Shown in pieces: positions 35,771 through 44,564 of a stretch of 64,000 nt of DNA (its first letter is position 1; every line of letters starts with the position of its first letter). The notes beneath the pieces were generated by a model. That model saw only the letters and a program-made list of their open reading frames with translations, had not been told where the DNA came from and made no database searches. The position numbers were made by a program, and so were the translations under genes. Source of the DNA: Paracoccus shanxieyensis (GTDB lineage: Bacteria > Pseudomonadota > Alphaproteobacteria > Rhodobacterales > Rhodobacteraceae); the NCBI RefSeq assembly GCF_009711265.1, contig NZ_WMII01000001.1, forward strand, positions 186,001-250,000, written 5' to 3'.

Positions 35771-35775
35771 CGCCC

Positions 35776-36597
35776 ATGACGGCTGAACCGACCTACAGGG
35801 GATTCGCGCTTGATGCGCAGACCGCGCTGGCGCTGCTGCAATGGCAGGCCGAGCTTGGCGCGGATGAGCCCTGTCTGGACGACCCCATCGACCGCTATGA
35901 CCTGCCCGACCGGGCCGAGGCCCCCGCAGCCACAGCGTCCGCTGCCCCCACGCAGCCCACGCCCAGAGCCGCAGACCCGGCGGTGGATCACGCGGCGCTG
36001 GCCGAAACGCTGGCCGCGGGCGCGTCCACGCTGGCCGAACTGGCTGCCGCGCAAGAGGCGTTCGAGCCGATCGAGATCCGTCGCGGCGCCCGCAATTTCT
36101 GCTTTGCCGATGGCCGCGCCGGGGCCCGTGTCATGGTGATCGGCGAAGCCCCCGGCGAGGAAGAGGACCAGCAGGGCCGCCCCTTCGTCGGGCGCGCCGG
36201 GCAGTTGCTGGACCGGATGTTTGCCGCCATCGGCCTTGCCCGCGACGCGGTGGATGCCGAACGCGGGCTTTACATCACCAATGTCCTGCCATGGCGCCCG
36301 CCGGGCAACCGTCGCCCCGAGCCGGGCGAGATCGCGGTCATGCTGCCGTTCCTGCGCCGCCATGTCGAACTGGCGCAGCCGGAATTGCTGGTCCTGATGG
36401 GCAACACCCCCTGCATCGCCGCGCTGAACCAGCAAGGCATCCTGCGGCTGCGCGGGCAGTGGACGCAGGCCTTTGACCTGCCGACGCTGCCGATGACGCA
36501 TCCCGCCTATCTGCTGCGCACGCCCTTGGCCAAGCGCGAGGCATGGGCGGATCTGTTGTCCATTGCTGCGCGGCTGGACACCAGAGCCGCACCCTGA
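35776..36597 (+). CDS. Uracil-DNA glycosylase family 4-like protein with few cysteines
   Basis: A 273-residue protein with a 90-residue proline/alanine-rich N-terminal region and a UDG-superfamily core. Motif A is VMVIGEAPGEEEDQQGRPFV, followed by GRAGQLLDRMFAAIGL and the RPPGN segment ITNVLPWRPPGNRRP; motif B is LPMTHPAYLLR. Family 4 enzymes normally hold a [4Fe-4S] cluster through Cys residues before motif A and around the RPPGN loop, but here only three scattered Cys occur (CLDD, NFCFADG, TPCIAA). Function as uracil-excision repair is inferred. ATG at 35776 is preferred to a TTG at 35740. Confidence 0.82.
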   Translation: MTAEPTYRGFALDAQTALALLQWQAELGADEPCLDDPIDRYDLPDRAEAPAATASAAPTQPTPRAADPAVDHAALAETLAAGASTLAELAAAQEAFEPIEIRRGARNFCFADGRAGARVMVIGEAPGEEEDQQGRPFVGRAGQLLDRMFAAIGLARDAVDAERGLYITNVLPWRPPGNRRPEPGEIAVMLPFLRRHVELAQPELLVLMGNTPCIAALNQQGILRLRGQWTQAFDLPTLPMTHPAYLLRTPLAKREAWADLLSIAARLDTRAAP

Positions 36598-36609
36598 TCC
36601 TGCGCGTCC

Positions 36610-37410
36610 TCAGCCCTGCGGATCGCAGCCGTCATATTCAGTGGCGCTGTCGGGACGGATCAGCGTCAGCACCAGTTTCTGCGGGTCCAGCTGAAAGGGC
36701 TTGCCGGTTTCGCTGATGAAATCCGCCGTCGCCTGCAGCACGCCGTCCTGCTGCGCCAGTTCGGGCTGCGACACCCAGATCCCCGGCAGCTCCATCGCGA
36801 CTTCCGGCGCGCTGGCTTCGGGAAACAGCGCCGTGACGCGCATCCCGTCCGAGATCTCCTCGATCCGGCACAGGGGCTTGTCCAACGCGCGCTGAGGCAC
36901 ATCGGCCAGCGCGGTCTGGATCAGCGGGTCGGGGCTTTCCTGCGGTGCGGGCGCGATCAGCGTGACCTGCGCGGGCACGCAGATATCGTCGCACAGCCCG
37001 AAATCCACCACGGCATGCAGATCGACGGGCTGGCCGGGATCGGCAGGCGCAATCTCCAGCGGCAGGATCATCTGGTCATGATAGCCCAAGGTCCGCTCGC
37101 CGCCCGACTCGATGGCTTCGGGGCGCGGCCAGTGCAGCACGACCTGCCCGACATTGCCCGATCCCTGCCAGTCGAAACGCGGCGGGATGCCTGCATCGCC
37201 CGGACTGCGCCAATAGGTCTTCCAGCCCGGTTCCAGATCCAGCCGCAGGGCCGTCATGCGATGGCCGTCCGGCGTGATCCAGCCCGGCAGCAACGCGGCC
37301 CCGGCCAGACCCGGCGGCAGGCTGTCCACGACGGGCGGCAGGGATTGCGCGGTCTGCGCATGGGCAAGCGCCGGCGCGGCAAGGATCATCACAAGGGCAA
37401 GGCTTTTCAT
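36610..37410 (-). CDS. DsbD N-terminal-domain-like periplasmic protein
   Basis: A 266-residue secreted protein: signal peptide LALVMILAAPALAHAQ with cleavage near residue 19. The mature region resembles the periplasmic alpha (thiol-reductant) domain of DsbD/ScsB, with GWITPDGHRMTALRLDLEPGW, TYWRSPGDAG and GLCDDICVPAQ containing a Cys-x3-Cys pair. The transmembrane electron-carrying domain of DsbD is absent, so it may act as a stand-alone periplasmic reductase or chaperone partner. ATG 37410 is preferred over one 42 bases upstream because it directly begins the signal peptide. Confidence 0.82.
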   Translation of the reverse strand: MKSLALVMILAAPALAHAQTAQSLPPVVDSLPPGLAGAALLPGWITPDGHRMTALRLDLEPGWKTYWRSPGDAGIPPRFDWQGSGNVGQVVLHWPRPEAIESGGERTLGYHDQMILPLEIAPADPGQPVDLHAVVDFGLCDDICVPAQVTLIAPAPQESPDPLIQTALADVPQRALDKPLCRIEEISDGMRVTALFPEASAPEVAMELPGIWVSQPELAQQDGVLQATADFISETGKPFQLDPQKLVLTLIRPDSATEYDGCDPQG

Positions 37411-37517
37411 GGCCGTATTCTTAGGCGGCGGCGGGGGTTGTCGGGAAGTCACAAAAACGGCAGGAGTTTTCCGGCTCTCTTGCGCAATGCCGTGTCAGGT
37501 CCGATGTTTGTGGAAAC

Positions 37518-38102
37518 ATGGAGCGCTACTTGGACCCTTCGAGCAACCTGACCGGCAAGATGCTGATCGCCATGCCCGGCATGCGCGATCCGCGTTTTGA
37601 ACATTCCGTCATCCTGATCTGCGCCCATTCCGAGGAAGGCGCGATGGGGCTGGTGGTCAACCGGCCCCTGCCCGAGATCGGATTTTCGGAGCTTCTGGAC
37701 CAGCTTGGCATCGAAAGCAGCCCTGCGGCCATCGACATCCCCGTGCGCTTCGGCGGCCCGGTCGAGCCGGGGCGCGGCTTCGTGCTGCACCGTCCCGATG
37801 CCGACACCGCCGATGACGACAGCCGCATGATGATCGGCGGCGATCTGGCCATGTCCACGACCCGCGACATTCTGGAAGACTATGCCAATGGCCGCGGCCC
37901 GCAGCCCGCCGTGCTGGCGCTTGGCTATGCCGGATGGGGTCCGGGTCAGCTGGACGATGAAATTCTGGACAATGGCTGGCTGACCACCGACGCCTTTGAC
38001 GACATCATCTTTGGCCGCGACGATTCCGGCAAATGGAGCGCGGCGCTGCGCGGCATGGGCGTCGATCCGGTGGCCCTGTCACCCAACGCCGGCCACGCCT
38101 GA
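37518..38102 (+). CDS. YqgE/AlgH family protein
   Basis: A 194-residue cytoplasmic protein of the conserved UPF0301 (YqgE/AlgH) family. Typical segments are NLTGKMLIAMPGMRDPRF at the start, GAMGLVVNRPL, FGGPVEPGRGFVLH and LGYAGWGPGQLDDEI with the C-terminal DNGWLT. Molecular function is not established; homologues appear in alginate regulation and translation-linked contexts. It is divergent from the DsbD-like gene and nearly abuts the convergent threonylcarbamoyl-AMP synthase. Confidence 0.95.
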   Translation: MERYLDPSSNLTGKMLIAMPGMRDPRFEHSVILICAHSEEGAMGLVVNRPLPEIGFSELLDQLGIESSPAAIDIPVRFGGPVEPGRGFVLHRPDADTADDDSRMMIGGDLAMSTTRDILEDYANGRGPQPAVLALGYAGWGPGQLDDEILDNGWLTTDAFDDIIFGRDDSGKWSAALRGMGVDPVALSPNAGHA

Positions 38103-38109
38103 GGTCGGA

Positions 38110-39066
38110 TCAGCCCGGACGCGGCGCGGCGGCGCGGCGCAGCCGGTCGTTGATCGCCGCCCCCAGACCAGCATCCGGAATGGGTGCCACGGCAATCGGG
38201 CGGCCCATGGCATCGGCGTGATGCAGCATCTCGAACAGGCGCGCGGCGGCCTCGGTGGTGTCGCCGCTGGCGCTGAGCGAGATCTCGCCCGCGATGGGAC
38301 CAAAGCCGATCAGCAATTCGCCCGGCGCCGCGTCACTGGCGTTCAGCCGCAGGCTGGCGCGCGGGGCGTAATGGCTGGTCAACTGCCCTGGCGCATTCGG
38401 CGCATCGGGGTTGATCGCCGGCTGCGTCAGCGGCTGGCCCAGCGCGGCCTCGATCTGTTCGGCGGGAATGCCGCCCGGTCTCAGCAGCGCGGACTGGCCA
38501 CCCTGCCAGCCGATGATGGTCGATTCCAGCCCGACCTGACAGGCCCCGGCATCCAGAACCGCCGGAATGCGCCCGCCCAGCCCGGTATCCGGATCGGCCA
38601 CATGCGCCGCCGTGGTCGGGCTGATCCGCCCCGAGGGATTCGCCGAGGGCGCGGCCAGCGGCCCGCCGAAGCAGCGCAGCAAGGCCCGCGCCGCAGGATG
38701 CGCGGGCAGACGGATCGCCACGGTCGACAGCCCCGCCGTCACCAGCCCGGCGATGCCCGCATCCTTGCGCAGCGGCAGAACCATGGTCAGCGCGCCGGGC
38801 CAGAAAGCCTGCGCGAGCGCCAGCGCGGGCGCGTCAAAGACCGCAATGCGCTGCGCCGCCTGCAGGTCGGGCAGATGCACGATCAGCGGATTGAAGCTGG
38901 GCCGCCCCTTTGCGGCATAGATCGCGGCCACCGCGGCCGGATTGCGCGCATCGCCCGCCAGCCCATAGACCGTCTCGGTCGGAATCGCCACGACCTGCCC
39001 TGCGGCCAGCAAGGCGCTGGCTTCGCTAAGCCCTTCGGCATCGGGTTGGATCAGGCGGGTCTGCAT
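38110..39066 (-). CDS. L-threonylcarbamoyladenylate synthase (Sua5/TsaC)
   Basis: A 318-residue enzyme that makes threonylcarbamoyl-AMP from Thr, bicarbonate and ATP for t6A37 of tRNA. The YrdC domain shows VAIPTETVYGLAGDARNPAAV, IYAAKGRPSFNPLIVHL and AVRLPAHPAARALLRCFG-like segments (with GLSTVAIRLPAHPAARALL), followed by the Sua5 C-terminal domain containing APGQLTSHYAPRASL. The presence of the C-terminal domain identifies the Sua5/TsaC2 type rather than short TsaC. Confidence 0.95.
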   Translation of the reverse strand: MQTRLIQPDAEGLSEASALLAAGQVVAIPTETVYGLAGDARNPAAVAAIYAAKGRPSFNPLIVHLPDLQAAQRIAVFDAPALALAQAFWPGALTMVLPLRKDAGIAGLVTAGLSTVAIRLPAHPAARALLRCFGGPLAAPSANPSGRISPTTAAHVADPDTGLGGRIPAVLDAGACQVGLESTIIGWQGGQSALLRPGGIPAEQIEAALGQPLTQPAINPDAPNAPGQLTSHYAPRASLRLNASDAAPGELLIGFGPIAGEISLSASGDTTEAAARLFEMLHHADAMGRPIAVAPIPDAGLGAAINDRLRRAAAPRPG

Positions 39067-39175
39067 CTGTTACGTTGGGTAGCGGTTGCTGAGAAAGGCG
39101 CGGCACATATGATAGCACTCGGGGAACAATTATGCGCCACAGCGCAATTTGCCAAGGCGCCGGAGGGAACGGGAC

Positions 39176-40867
39176 ATGGCCTATCAAGCACCGGTCGAGC
39201 AGATCGCATATATCCTTGACCGCGTGGTGGACTTCGCCCGCATCGGCGACACCGACCGGTTTGCCGAGGCCACGCCCGAAACCGTGACCGCCATCCTGAC
39301 CGAGGCGGGCAAGCTTGCGACCGATGTGATCGCCCCGGTCAACCGGGCGGGCGACCTGCATCCGGCGCGGCTGGAAAACGGTGTGCTGCGCTCATCTCCG
39401 GGGTTTGCGCAGGCGTTCCGGGCCTTGGCCGAAGGCGGCTGGATCGGTCTGGCCGCCGATCCCGAACATGGCGGCATGGGGCTGCCGCAGGCGCTGAACA
39501 TGGCGGTGAATGAAATGACCGCCTCGGCCTGCCTTGCGCTGCAACTGAACCCGCTGCTGACGCAGGGCCAGATCGAGGCGCTGGAGCATCACGGCAGCGA
39601 TGCGCTGAAGGCGCTGTATCTGCCCAAGCTGAATTCCGGCGAATGGTCCGGCACGATGAACCTGACCGAACCCGGCGCGGGATCGGATGTGGGCGCGCTG
39701 ACGACCAAGGCCGAACGCGCGCCCGACGGCACTTATCGCATCACCGGACAAAAGATCTTCATCACCTGGGGCGACAGCGATGTGACCTCGAACGTCTGCC
39801 ATCTGGTGCTGGCGCGGCTGCCCGATGGCGGCGCGGGGACCAAGGGCATCAGCCTGTTCATGGTGCCGAAGCTGATCCCAGACGATGCGGGCGATCCCGG
39901 CCAGCCCAACGATCTGCGCGTGGTCAGCCTTGAACACAAGCTGGGCATCCATGGCAGCCCGACCTGCGTCATGTCCTTCGAGGGCGCGACCGGCTGGATC
40001 GTCGGCGAGGAGCACAAGGGCATGGCGGCAATGTTCACCATGATGAACTGCGCCCGGCTTGGCGTGGGCATCCAGGGCGTGGCGCAAGCCGAAGCCGCAC
40101 TGCAACAGGCGGCGGCCTATGCGTCCGAACGGGTGCAGATGGGGCCGATCATCCGCCACCCAGATGTGCGCCGGATGCTGGCGACATCGCGTGCGGAAAT
40201 CTTTGCCGCGCGGTCGATCTGTCTGGCCTGCGCCGTCGCCATCGACATGTCGCGCGCCTCGGGCGAAGCCGACTGGGCGGCACGGGCGGCCTTCCTGACC
40301 CCGATCGCCAAGGCGCATGGCACGGATGTCGGCACCCGCGTCGCCGATACCGCCGTGCAGGTCCATGGCGGCATGGGCTATATCGAGGAGACCGGCGCGG
40401 CGCAGTATCTGCGCGATGTGCGCATCACCTCGATCTATGAGGGCACGAACGGCATTCAGGCCATGGACCTCGTGGGCCGCAAATTCGCCGATGGCGGCGC
40501 GGCGGCGATGACGCTGCTGGACGAAATCCTTGACGGGGCCAAGTCGGCGCAGGGCGAACAGCCGGATCTGGCGCATGATGTCTGGCAGGCCGCCGAAACG
40601 CTGCGCGAGGCCACGCAGGATCTGCTGGACCGCGACCTGACCGACCGTTTTGCGGGGGCCGTGCCCTATCTGGCGGCCTTTGCCCGTGTTCTGGGCGCGC
40701 ATTACCACCTGCGGGCGGCGACGCGCGGCGGCTCGGTCGCGCTGGCGCGGGTCTATGTCAGCCGCGTCCTGCCGCAATATGCCGGAGATCTGGCGGCGGC
40801 ACGGGCCGGGCTCGCGGATCTTGAGGCGCTTGACGATGCGGTGTTCCTGGGCCAGATGGCCGGGTGA
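39176..40867 (+). CDS. Acyl-CoA dehydrogenase (large, DmdC-like type)
   Basis: A 563-residue flavin enzyme of the large acyl-CoA dehydrogenase group that includes 3-methylmercaptopropionyl-CoA dehydrogenase DmdC. It begins with MAYQAPVEQIAYILDRVVD, characteristic of this group, has the FAD-contact segment GTMNLTEPGAGSDVG, the KIFITWGDSD strand and the ADTAVQVHGGMGYIEETGAAQYLRD-type segment (VQVHGGMGYIEETGAAQYLR), with the catalytic base in IYEGTNGIQAMDL. The additional C-terminal domain is present. ATG at 39176 has GGAGGG upstream. Substrate is unknown. The downstream MBL hydrolase overlaps it by four bases. Confidence 0.92.
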   Translation: MAYQAPVEQIAYILDRVVDFARIGDTDRFAEATPETVTAILTEAGKLATDVIAPVNRAGDLHPARLENGVLRSSPGFAQAFRALAEGGWIGLAADPEHGGMGLPQALNMAVNEMTASACLALQLNPLLTQGQIEALEHHGSDALKALYLPKLNSGEWSGTMNLTEPGAGSDVGALTTKAERAPDGTYRITGQKIFITWGDSDVTSNVCHLVLARLPDGGAGTKGISLFMVPKLIPDDAGDPGQPNDLRVVSLEHKLGIHGSPTCVMSFEGATGWIVGEEHKGMAAMFTMMNCARLGVGIQGVAQAEAALQQAAAYASERVQMGPIIRHPDVRRMLATSRAEIFAARSICLACAVAIDMSRASGEADWAARAAFLTPIAKAHGTDVGTRVADTAVQVHGGMGYIEETGAAQYLRDVRITSIYEGTNGIQAMDLVGRKFADGGAAAMTLLDEILDGAKSAQGEQPDLAHDVWQAAETLREATQDLLDRDLTDRFAGAVPYLAAFARVLGAHYHLRAATRGGSVALARVYVSRVLPQYAGDLAAARAGLADLEALDDAVFLGQMAG

Positions 40868-41886
40868 TCCGAAACATCCCCCATCAAGCGCCCGCCGAAG
40901 GCGAGGCCGTCGAAATCGCCCCGGGCGTTCTGTGGATGCAGATGCCCCTGCCCTTCAAGCCGACCGTGGTGAACGTCTATGCCTTCCGCGACGAGGATGG
41001 CTGGACGGTGGTCGATACCGGCATCGACACGCGGCGCGGACGGGCCATCTGGCAGGTGCTGCTGGACGGGCCGATGGCGGGCGCGCCGGTCACCCGGCTG
41101 ATCGCCACGCATCACCACATCGACCATATGGGTCTTGCGGGCTGGTTCGTGGCACAGGGCGCCCAGCTTTGGACATCGCGCACCGCGTGGCTGATGGCGC
41201 GCATGTCGATGCTGGACGTGCAGGACCGCCCGACGCCGCAGGCCGTGGCCTTCTGGCGCGATGCGGGCATGCCGCCCGACCTGATCGCCGAGCGGTCGCG
41301 GGAACGCCCCTTCAACATGTCCGATGCCAGCACGCCGCTGCCCCCCGGCTATCTGCGCCTGCACGAAGGCCAGACGGTCAGCTTCGGCAATCGCCGCTGG
41401 GCCGTCCGCATGGGCGAAGGCCATGCGCCGGAACATGTCACGCTGTGGTCCCTTGACGATCATCTGGTGATCGGCGGCGATCAGCTTCTGGCCTCGATCT
41501 CGCCCAATCTGGGGGTCTATCCGAATGAGCCGGGGGCCGATACCGTCGGCGCGTGGCTGGACAGCTGCCGCGCCTTTCTAAGCCATGCCCATGCCGATCA
41601 GCTTGTCCTGCCCGGCCACAAGCTGCCGTTCAACGGTCTGCCCACGCGGCTGCGGCAGTTGATCGACAACCAGATGGCGGCCAATGACCGGCTGGCGGCG
41701 GGTCTTGCCGCCCGGCCCCGCACGGTCGTCGACTGTTTCGAGCTGCTGTATCGGCGCATCATCGGCAAGCCCGAACTGGGTCTGGCGCTGGCCGAGGCGA
41801 TGGGCCATGTGAACCATCTGCAGGCCACCGGCCGGGCGTGGCCCACGGGCCGCAATGGCGATGGCGCCATCCTTTGGGGGGCGTGA
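40864..41886 (+). CDS. Metallo-beta-lactamase-fold hydrolase
   Basis: A 340-residue MBL-fold protein. The metal-binding motif is IATHHHIDHMGLAGW (H-x-H-x-D-H), with further ligands in GEGHAPEHVTL and LVIGGDQLL and the late Gly-His LVLPGHKLPF. GTG at 40864 overlaps the stop of the acyl-CoA dehydrogenase, so the two probably form an operon; the C-terminal domain resembles the CoA-thioester or lactone-hydrolase members of the family. The reaction is not determined. Confidence 0.9.
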   Translation: MIRNIPHQAPAEGEAVEIAPGVLWMQMPLPFKPTVVNVYAFRDEDGWTVVDTGIDTRRGRAIWQVLLDGPMAGAPVTRLIATHHHIDHMGLAGWFVAQGAQLWTSRTAWLMARMSMLDVQDRPTPQAVAFWRDAGMPPDLIAERSRERPFNMSDASTPLPPGYLRLHEGQTVSFGNRRWAVRMGEGHAPEHVTLWSLDDHLVIGGDQLLASISPNLGVYPNEPGADTVGAWLDSCRAFLSHAHADQLVLPGHKLPFNGLPTRLRQLIDNQMAANDRLAAGLAARPRTVVDCFELLYRRIIGKPELGLALAEAMGHVNHLQATGRAWPTGRNGDGAILWGA

Positions 41887-41946
41887 CAGGTCGTCCGCGC
41901 TGCGCTATCCCTTTTTGCGACGACAGCGCAGGAGAAGGGGGGAGCC

Positions 41947-42099
41947 ATGGCCTCGCATCACGAAGTCACCGAACACAAGCACGGCGAAATGGACATCACC
42001 GATCACCAGAAAACCTTTGCGGGTTTCGTGAAGGTCTCGACCTATACGGCGATTGCGGCGATCGTGGTGCTGATCTTCATGGCGCTGACAAACGCCTGA
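41947..42099 (+). CDS. ctaH: aa3-type cytochrome c oxidase subunit IV
   Basis: A 50-residue protein with a histidine/acidic N-terminus ([20 protein letters not shown]), then [19 protein letters not shown] and one transmembrane helix. From memory it has the same length and pattern as subunit IV of the Paracoccus denitrificans aa3 cytochrome c oxidase. The subunit packs against the core; its role is not essential in that organism. ATG is preceded by AAGGGGGGAGCC. None of the other oxidase genes is in the window. Confidence 0.9.
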   Translation: MASHHEVTEHKHGEMDITDHQKTFAGFVKVSTYTAIAAIVVLIFMALTNA

Positions 42100-42116
42100 C
42101 CACCCCGGAGTAAAAC

Positions 42117-42764
42117 ATGCAAAGACGTGCCTTCCTCGCGCTGGCTTTGCCGGCTGCGCTTGCAGCCTGCGGTGCCGACAATGTCTGGAGCAGCGACGAG
42201 GCGGTGCGCAATGCCCGCTATGTCTCGAACGAACCGCCCTCGATCACGCTGCTGACGGTGATCGGCATTCCGCGCGGACAGGGCGGCCATTCGGCGCTGA
42301 TGATCAATGGCAGCCAGCGCGTCATCTATGACCCGGCAGGCAGCTGGACCCACCCCTCGATCCCTGAACGCCATGACGTGCTTTACGGGATCACGCCGAA
42401 TTTCAAGAACTTCTACATCGACTATCACGCCCGCGAAACCTATTGGGTCGCCGAGGATACCGTGCAGGTTTCGCTGGCGGTGGCCGATGCCGCCATCCGC
42501 TCGGTCGAGCAGCAGGGCTCATCCAGCAAAAGCTTCTGTGCGGTGAATACCGGCAAGGCGCTGCAACGCGTGCCGGGCTTCGAGGGCGCGCCGACCGGCT
42601 TTTCGCCGATCAACCTGCGCCGCTGGTTCCTGACCCTGCCGGGCGTGGTGTCGAAAAAGAACATGGATGGCGATCCGGCCAACAACCACAACGTCCTGCT
42701 GCGGCAAAAGGATGGCGTCATCACCGGCTATGGGGCCGACGGCCAGCTTCACGCCCAAAGATAA
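42117..42764 (+). CDS. Lipoprotein with possible permuted papain-like His/Cys pair
   Basis: A 215-residue protein starting with a lipoprotein signal, ALAACGADN (Cys18 would be lipidated). The conserved-looking parts are GGHSALMINGSQRVIYDP near residue 56 and SSSKSFCAVNTGKAL near residue 140. A His in a strand followed later by a Cys at the head of a helix is the order in circularly permuted NlpC/P60-type enzymes (YiiX/LRAT group), so it may be an amidase, acyltransferase or peptidase at a membrane. I do not recognise a named family. It lies 17 bases after ctaH and overlaps the convergent azlD by 16 bases. Confidence 0.7.
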   Translation: MQRRAFLALALPAALAACGADNVWSSDEAVRNARYVSNEPPSITLLTVIGIPRGQGGHSALMINGSQRVIYDPAGSWTHPSIPERHDVLYGITPNFKNFYIDYHARETYWVAEDTVQVSLAVADAAIRSVEQQGSSSKSFCAVNTGKALQRVPGFEGAPTGFSPINLRRWFLTLPGVVSKKNMDGDPANNHNVLLRQKDGVITGYGADGQLHAQR

Positions 42765-43078
42765 AGCGTGCCGAACAGCGTCACCATGCCCGCAATCACC
42801 GCATAAAGCAGGTTGCGGGTCAGATAGCCCACGACCAGCGTGACACCCGCCGCCGTCAGGCGCGCGGGATCGGGCTGGCCGCCGGTCGCCGCAGGCCAGA
42901 CCACCAGCGGCGCGACCAGTGCGGGCAGCACCGCCACGGCGGTATAGCGCAGCGCACGCTGGGCCCAGCTTGGCAATTGCCGCGTGCCGATGGCCCCCAG
43001 AAACGACCAGCGCAGCAGGAACGTCCCCACGCCCAGCGTCACGATCACCAGCCAGATCGTCAGATCCGATGCCATCAT
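42749..43078 (-). CDS. azlD: AzlD family branched-chain amino acid exporter subunit
   Basis: A 109-residue membrane protein of the AzlD family, with about three to four helices: LTIWLVIVTLGVGTFLLRWS, ALRYTAVAVLPALVAPLVVW and LTAAGVTLVVGYLTRNLLYA. AzlCD pairs export branched-chain amino acids or related compounds. ATG 43078 starts the ATGATG at the azlC stop, so both subunits are translated together. Its 3' end overlaps the convergent lipoprotein gene by 16 bases. Confidence 0.92.
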   Translation of the reverse strand: MMASDLTIWLVIVTLGVGTFLLRWSFLGAIGTRQLPSWAQRALRYTAVAVLPALVAPLVVWPAATGGQPDPARLTAAGVTLVVGYLTRNLLYAVIAGMVTLFGTLYLWA

Positions 43079-43890
43079 GCGCGCCCCGCCCCGCGTTTCT
43101 CGGTCCAGATTTCCACCCAGACGCCCGCCGCCATGGCGATGGGCGCGGCCAGCAGCACCCCCATCCCCGAGGGCAGCCCGCTGAAGGCCAGCGAACACAG
43201 GATCGACACCAGCGCCGCCGCGATATGGGCGGGCGTGCGCAGCATCGGCGCGACCATGGCCAGAAAGGTGATGGGCAGCGCGAAATCCAGCGCCCAGCTT
43301 TCCGGGATCGCCCGGCCCAGCGTGAATCCCAGCGCACAGGCGATGGCCCATGGGATGCAGCAACTGATCGCCGCACCGAAGAAATAGGCCAGCCGCTGAT
43401 CCAGACGCAGGTTCGGGTTGGTCTCATAGAAGCGGATCGACTGGGCATAGGTCTGGTCGATCAGCACATAGGCCAGCAGCCCCTTGGCCCTTGGCGACGC
43501 CGCGCCCAGCCATGGCACCAGCGAGGCCGAATACATCGCCATGCGCAGGTTCACCGCCAGGGCCGAGGCGATGACGATGATGGCGGGCGTATGTTCGCTG
43601 AGCAGTTGCACGGCGGTGAATTGCGACGCCCCCGCCAGAACCAGAATGGCGAAGCCCAGCACCTGCGGCAGGTTCAGCCCGGCCTCGGATGCCACGACGC
43701 CGAACAGCATCCCAAAGGGCATCAGCACCAGCAGGAACGGCAGCGACTGGATCATGCCATGGCGCAGGCATGCCGCCGGGCTGCGCGCCAGAACGCGGGC
43801 CTGTGCGCTGGCCCGTGCGCTGGCCAGAACGCTGGACTGCACGGGCGTCGGCTGATGCCCGCCGGATGCCGGGCCTGGATCATTGGGCAT
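43075..43890 (-). CDS. azlC: AzlC family branched-chain amino acid exporter subunit
   Basis: A 271-residue inner-membrane permease. The family signature PFGMLFGVVASEAGLNLPQV and SQFTAVQLLSEHTPAI are present, with about six or seven hydrophobic helices and ALAVNLRMAMYSASLVPWLG. The N-terminal 45 residues are alanine/arginine-rich and outside the family core, so the functional start could be the ATG near 43755 that opens MIQSLPFLLV, but 43890 has the longer frame. It is the upstream partner of azlD. Confidence 0.9.
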   Translation of the reverse strand: MPNDPGPASGGHQPTPVQSSVLASARASAQARVLARSPAACLRHGMIQSLPFLLVLMPFGMLFGVVASEAGLNLPQVLGFAILVLAGASQFTAVQLLSEHTPAIIVIASALAVNLRMAMYSASLVPWLGAASPRAKGLLAYVLIDQTYAQSIRFYETNPNLRLDQRLAYFFGAAISCCIPWAIACALGFTLGRAIPESWALDFALPITFLAMVAPMLRTPAHIAAALVSILCSLAFSGLPSGMGVLLAAPIAMAAGVWVEIWTEKRGAGRA

Positions 43891-43970
43891 GATGGAAACG
43901 CTGCCGTCATATGCTTATGGTTTCGCGGCAGAGTGGCGAAAGCCGCAGTCCAGCGCAAGGTCGCCCAAGG

Positions 43971-44558
43971 ATGCAGCCCCAGATCCAGATCCGCCACGGC
44001 ATTCCGCCCGCGCTTTGCGGGGCCGCGGCGCGGCTGTATTGGCGGCATTTCGCGGCGGCGCTTCAGCCTCTGCCGACCGCGCCCCGGCAGGGCGCCGCGC
44101 TGGTGCGCAGCGCCATGCAGCCCGACCGGGCCATCATCGCGCTGACGCCGCAGGGCGGGCTGATCGCTCTGGCCGGATTGCGCAATGCAGATGGCGGTTT
44201 TCTGTCAGGCTCGGTTTCGGGGTTCATCGCGACATTCGGCCCGGCGCGCGGCAGGCTGCGGCATCTGGCGACCGGGCTGCACCGGGGCGGGACCCAGACC
44301 GGCGATCTGATCCTTGACGGGGTGGCGGTGCGGCGCGGCTGGCAAAGGCGCGGCATCGCCCGCGCCCTTGTTCTGGCCGCCGAGGCCGAGGCACGGCGGC
44401 AGGGTTATCCCGCCCTGCTGGCCGAGGTCGAGGCGGCGAATGATGCCGCCCTTGCCGCATGGCAGCGTCTGGGCTTTTGCCCCATCGGCCGCCAGCGGCA
44501 GGGCTGGCCATGGAACCGACCCGCGCATGTGCTGCGCCGTCCGGTTCCCGCGTCCTGA
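43971..44558 (+). CDS. GNAT family N-acetyltransferase
   Basis: A 195-residue acetyltransferase. The acetyl-CoA motif A is in VAVRRGWQRRGIARALVLAA (V-x-x-x-x-R/Q-x-x-G-x-G/A variant), and the tail ANDAALAAWQRLGFCPIG shows the usual GNAT N-x-x-A-x-x-x-Y/W-x-x-x-GF pattern. The ATG at 43971 is preferred because the upstream 20 residues lie in a poorly conserved, GC-rich stretch. Substrate unknown. Confidence 0.85.
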   Translation: MQPQIQIRHGIPPALCGAAARLYWRHFAAALQPLPTAPRQGAALVRSAMQPDRAIIALTPQGGLIALAGLRNADGGFLSGSVSGFIATFGPARGRLRHLATGLHRGGTQTGDLILDGVAVRRGWQRRGIARALVLAAEAEARRQGYPALLAEVEAANDAALAAWQRLGFCPIGRQRQGWPWNRPAHVLRRPVPAS

Positions 44559-44564
44559 TCCAAT

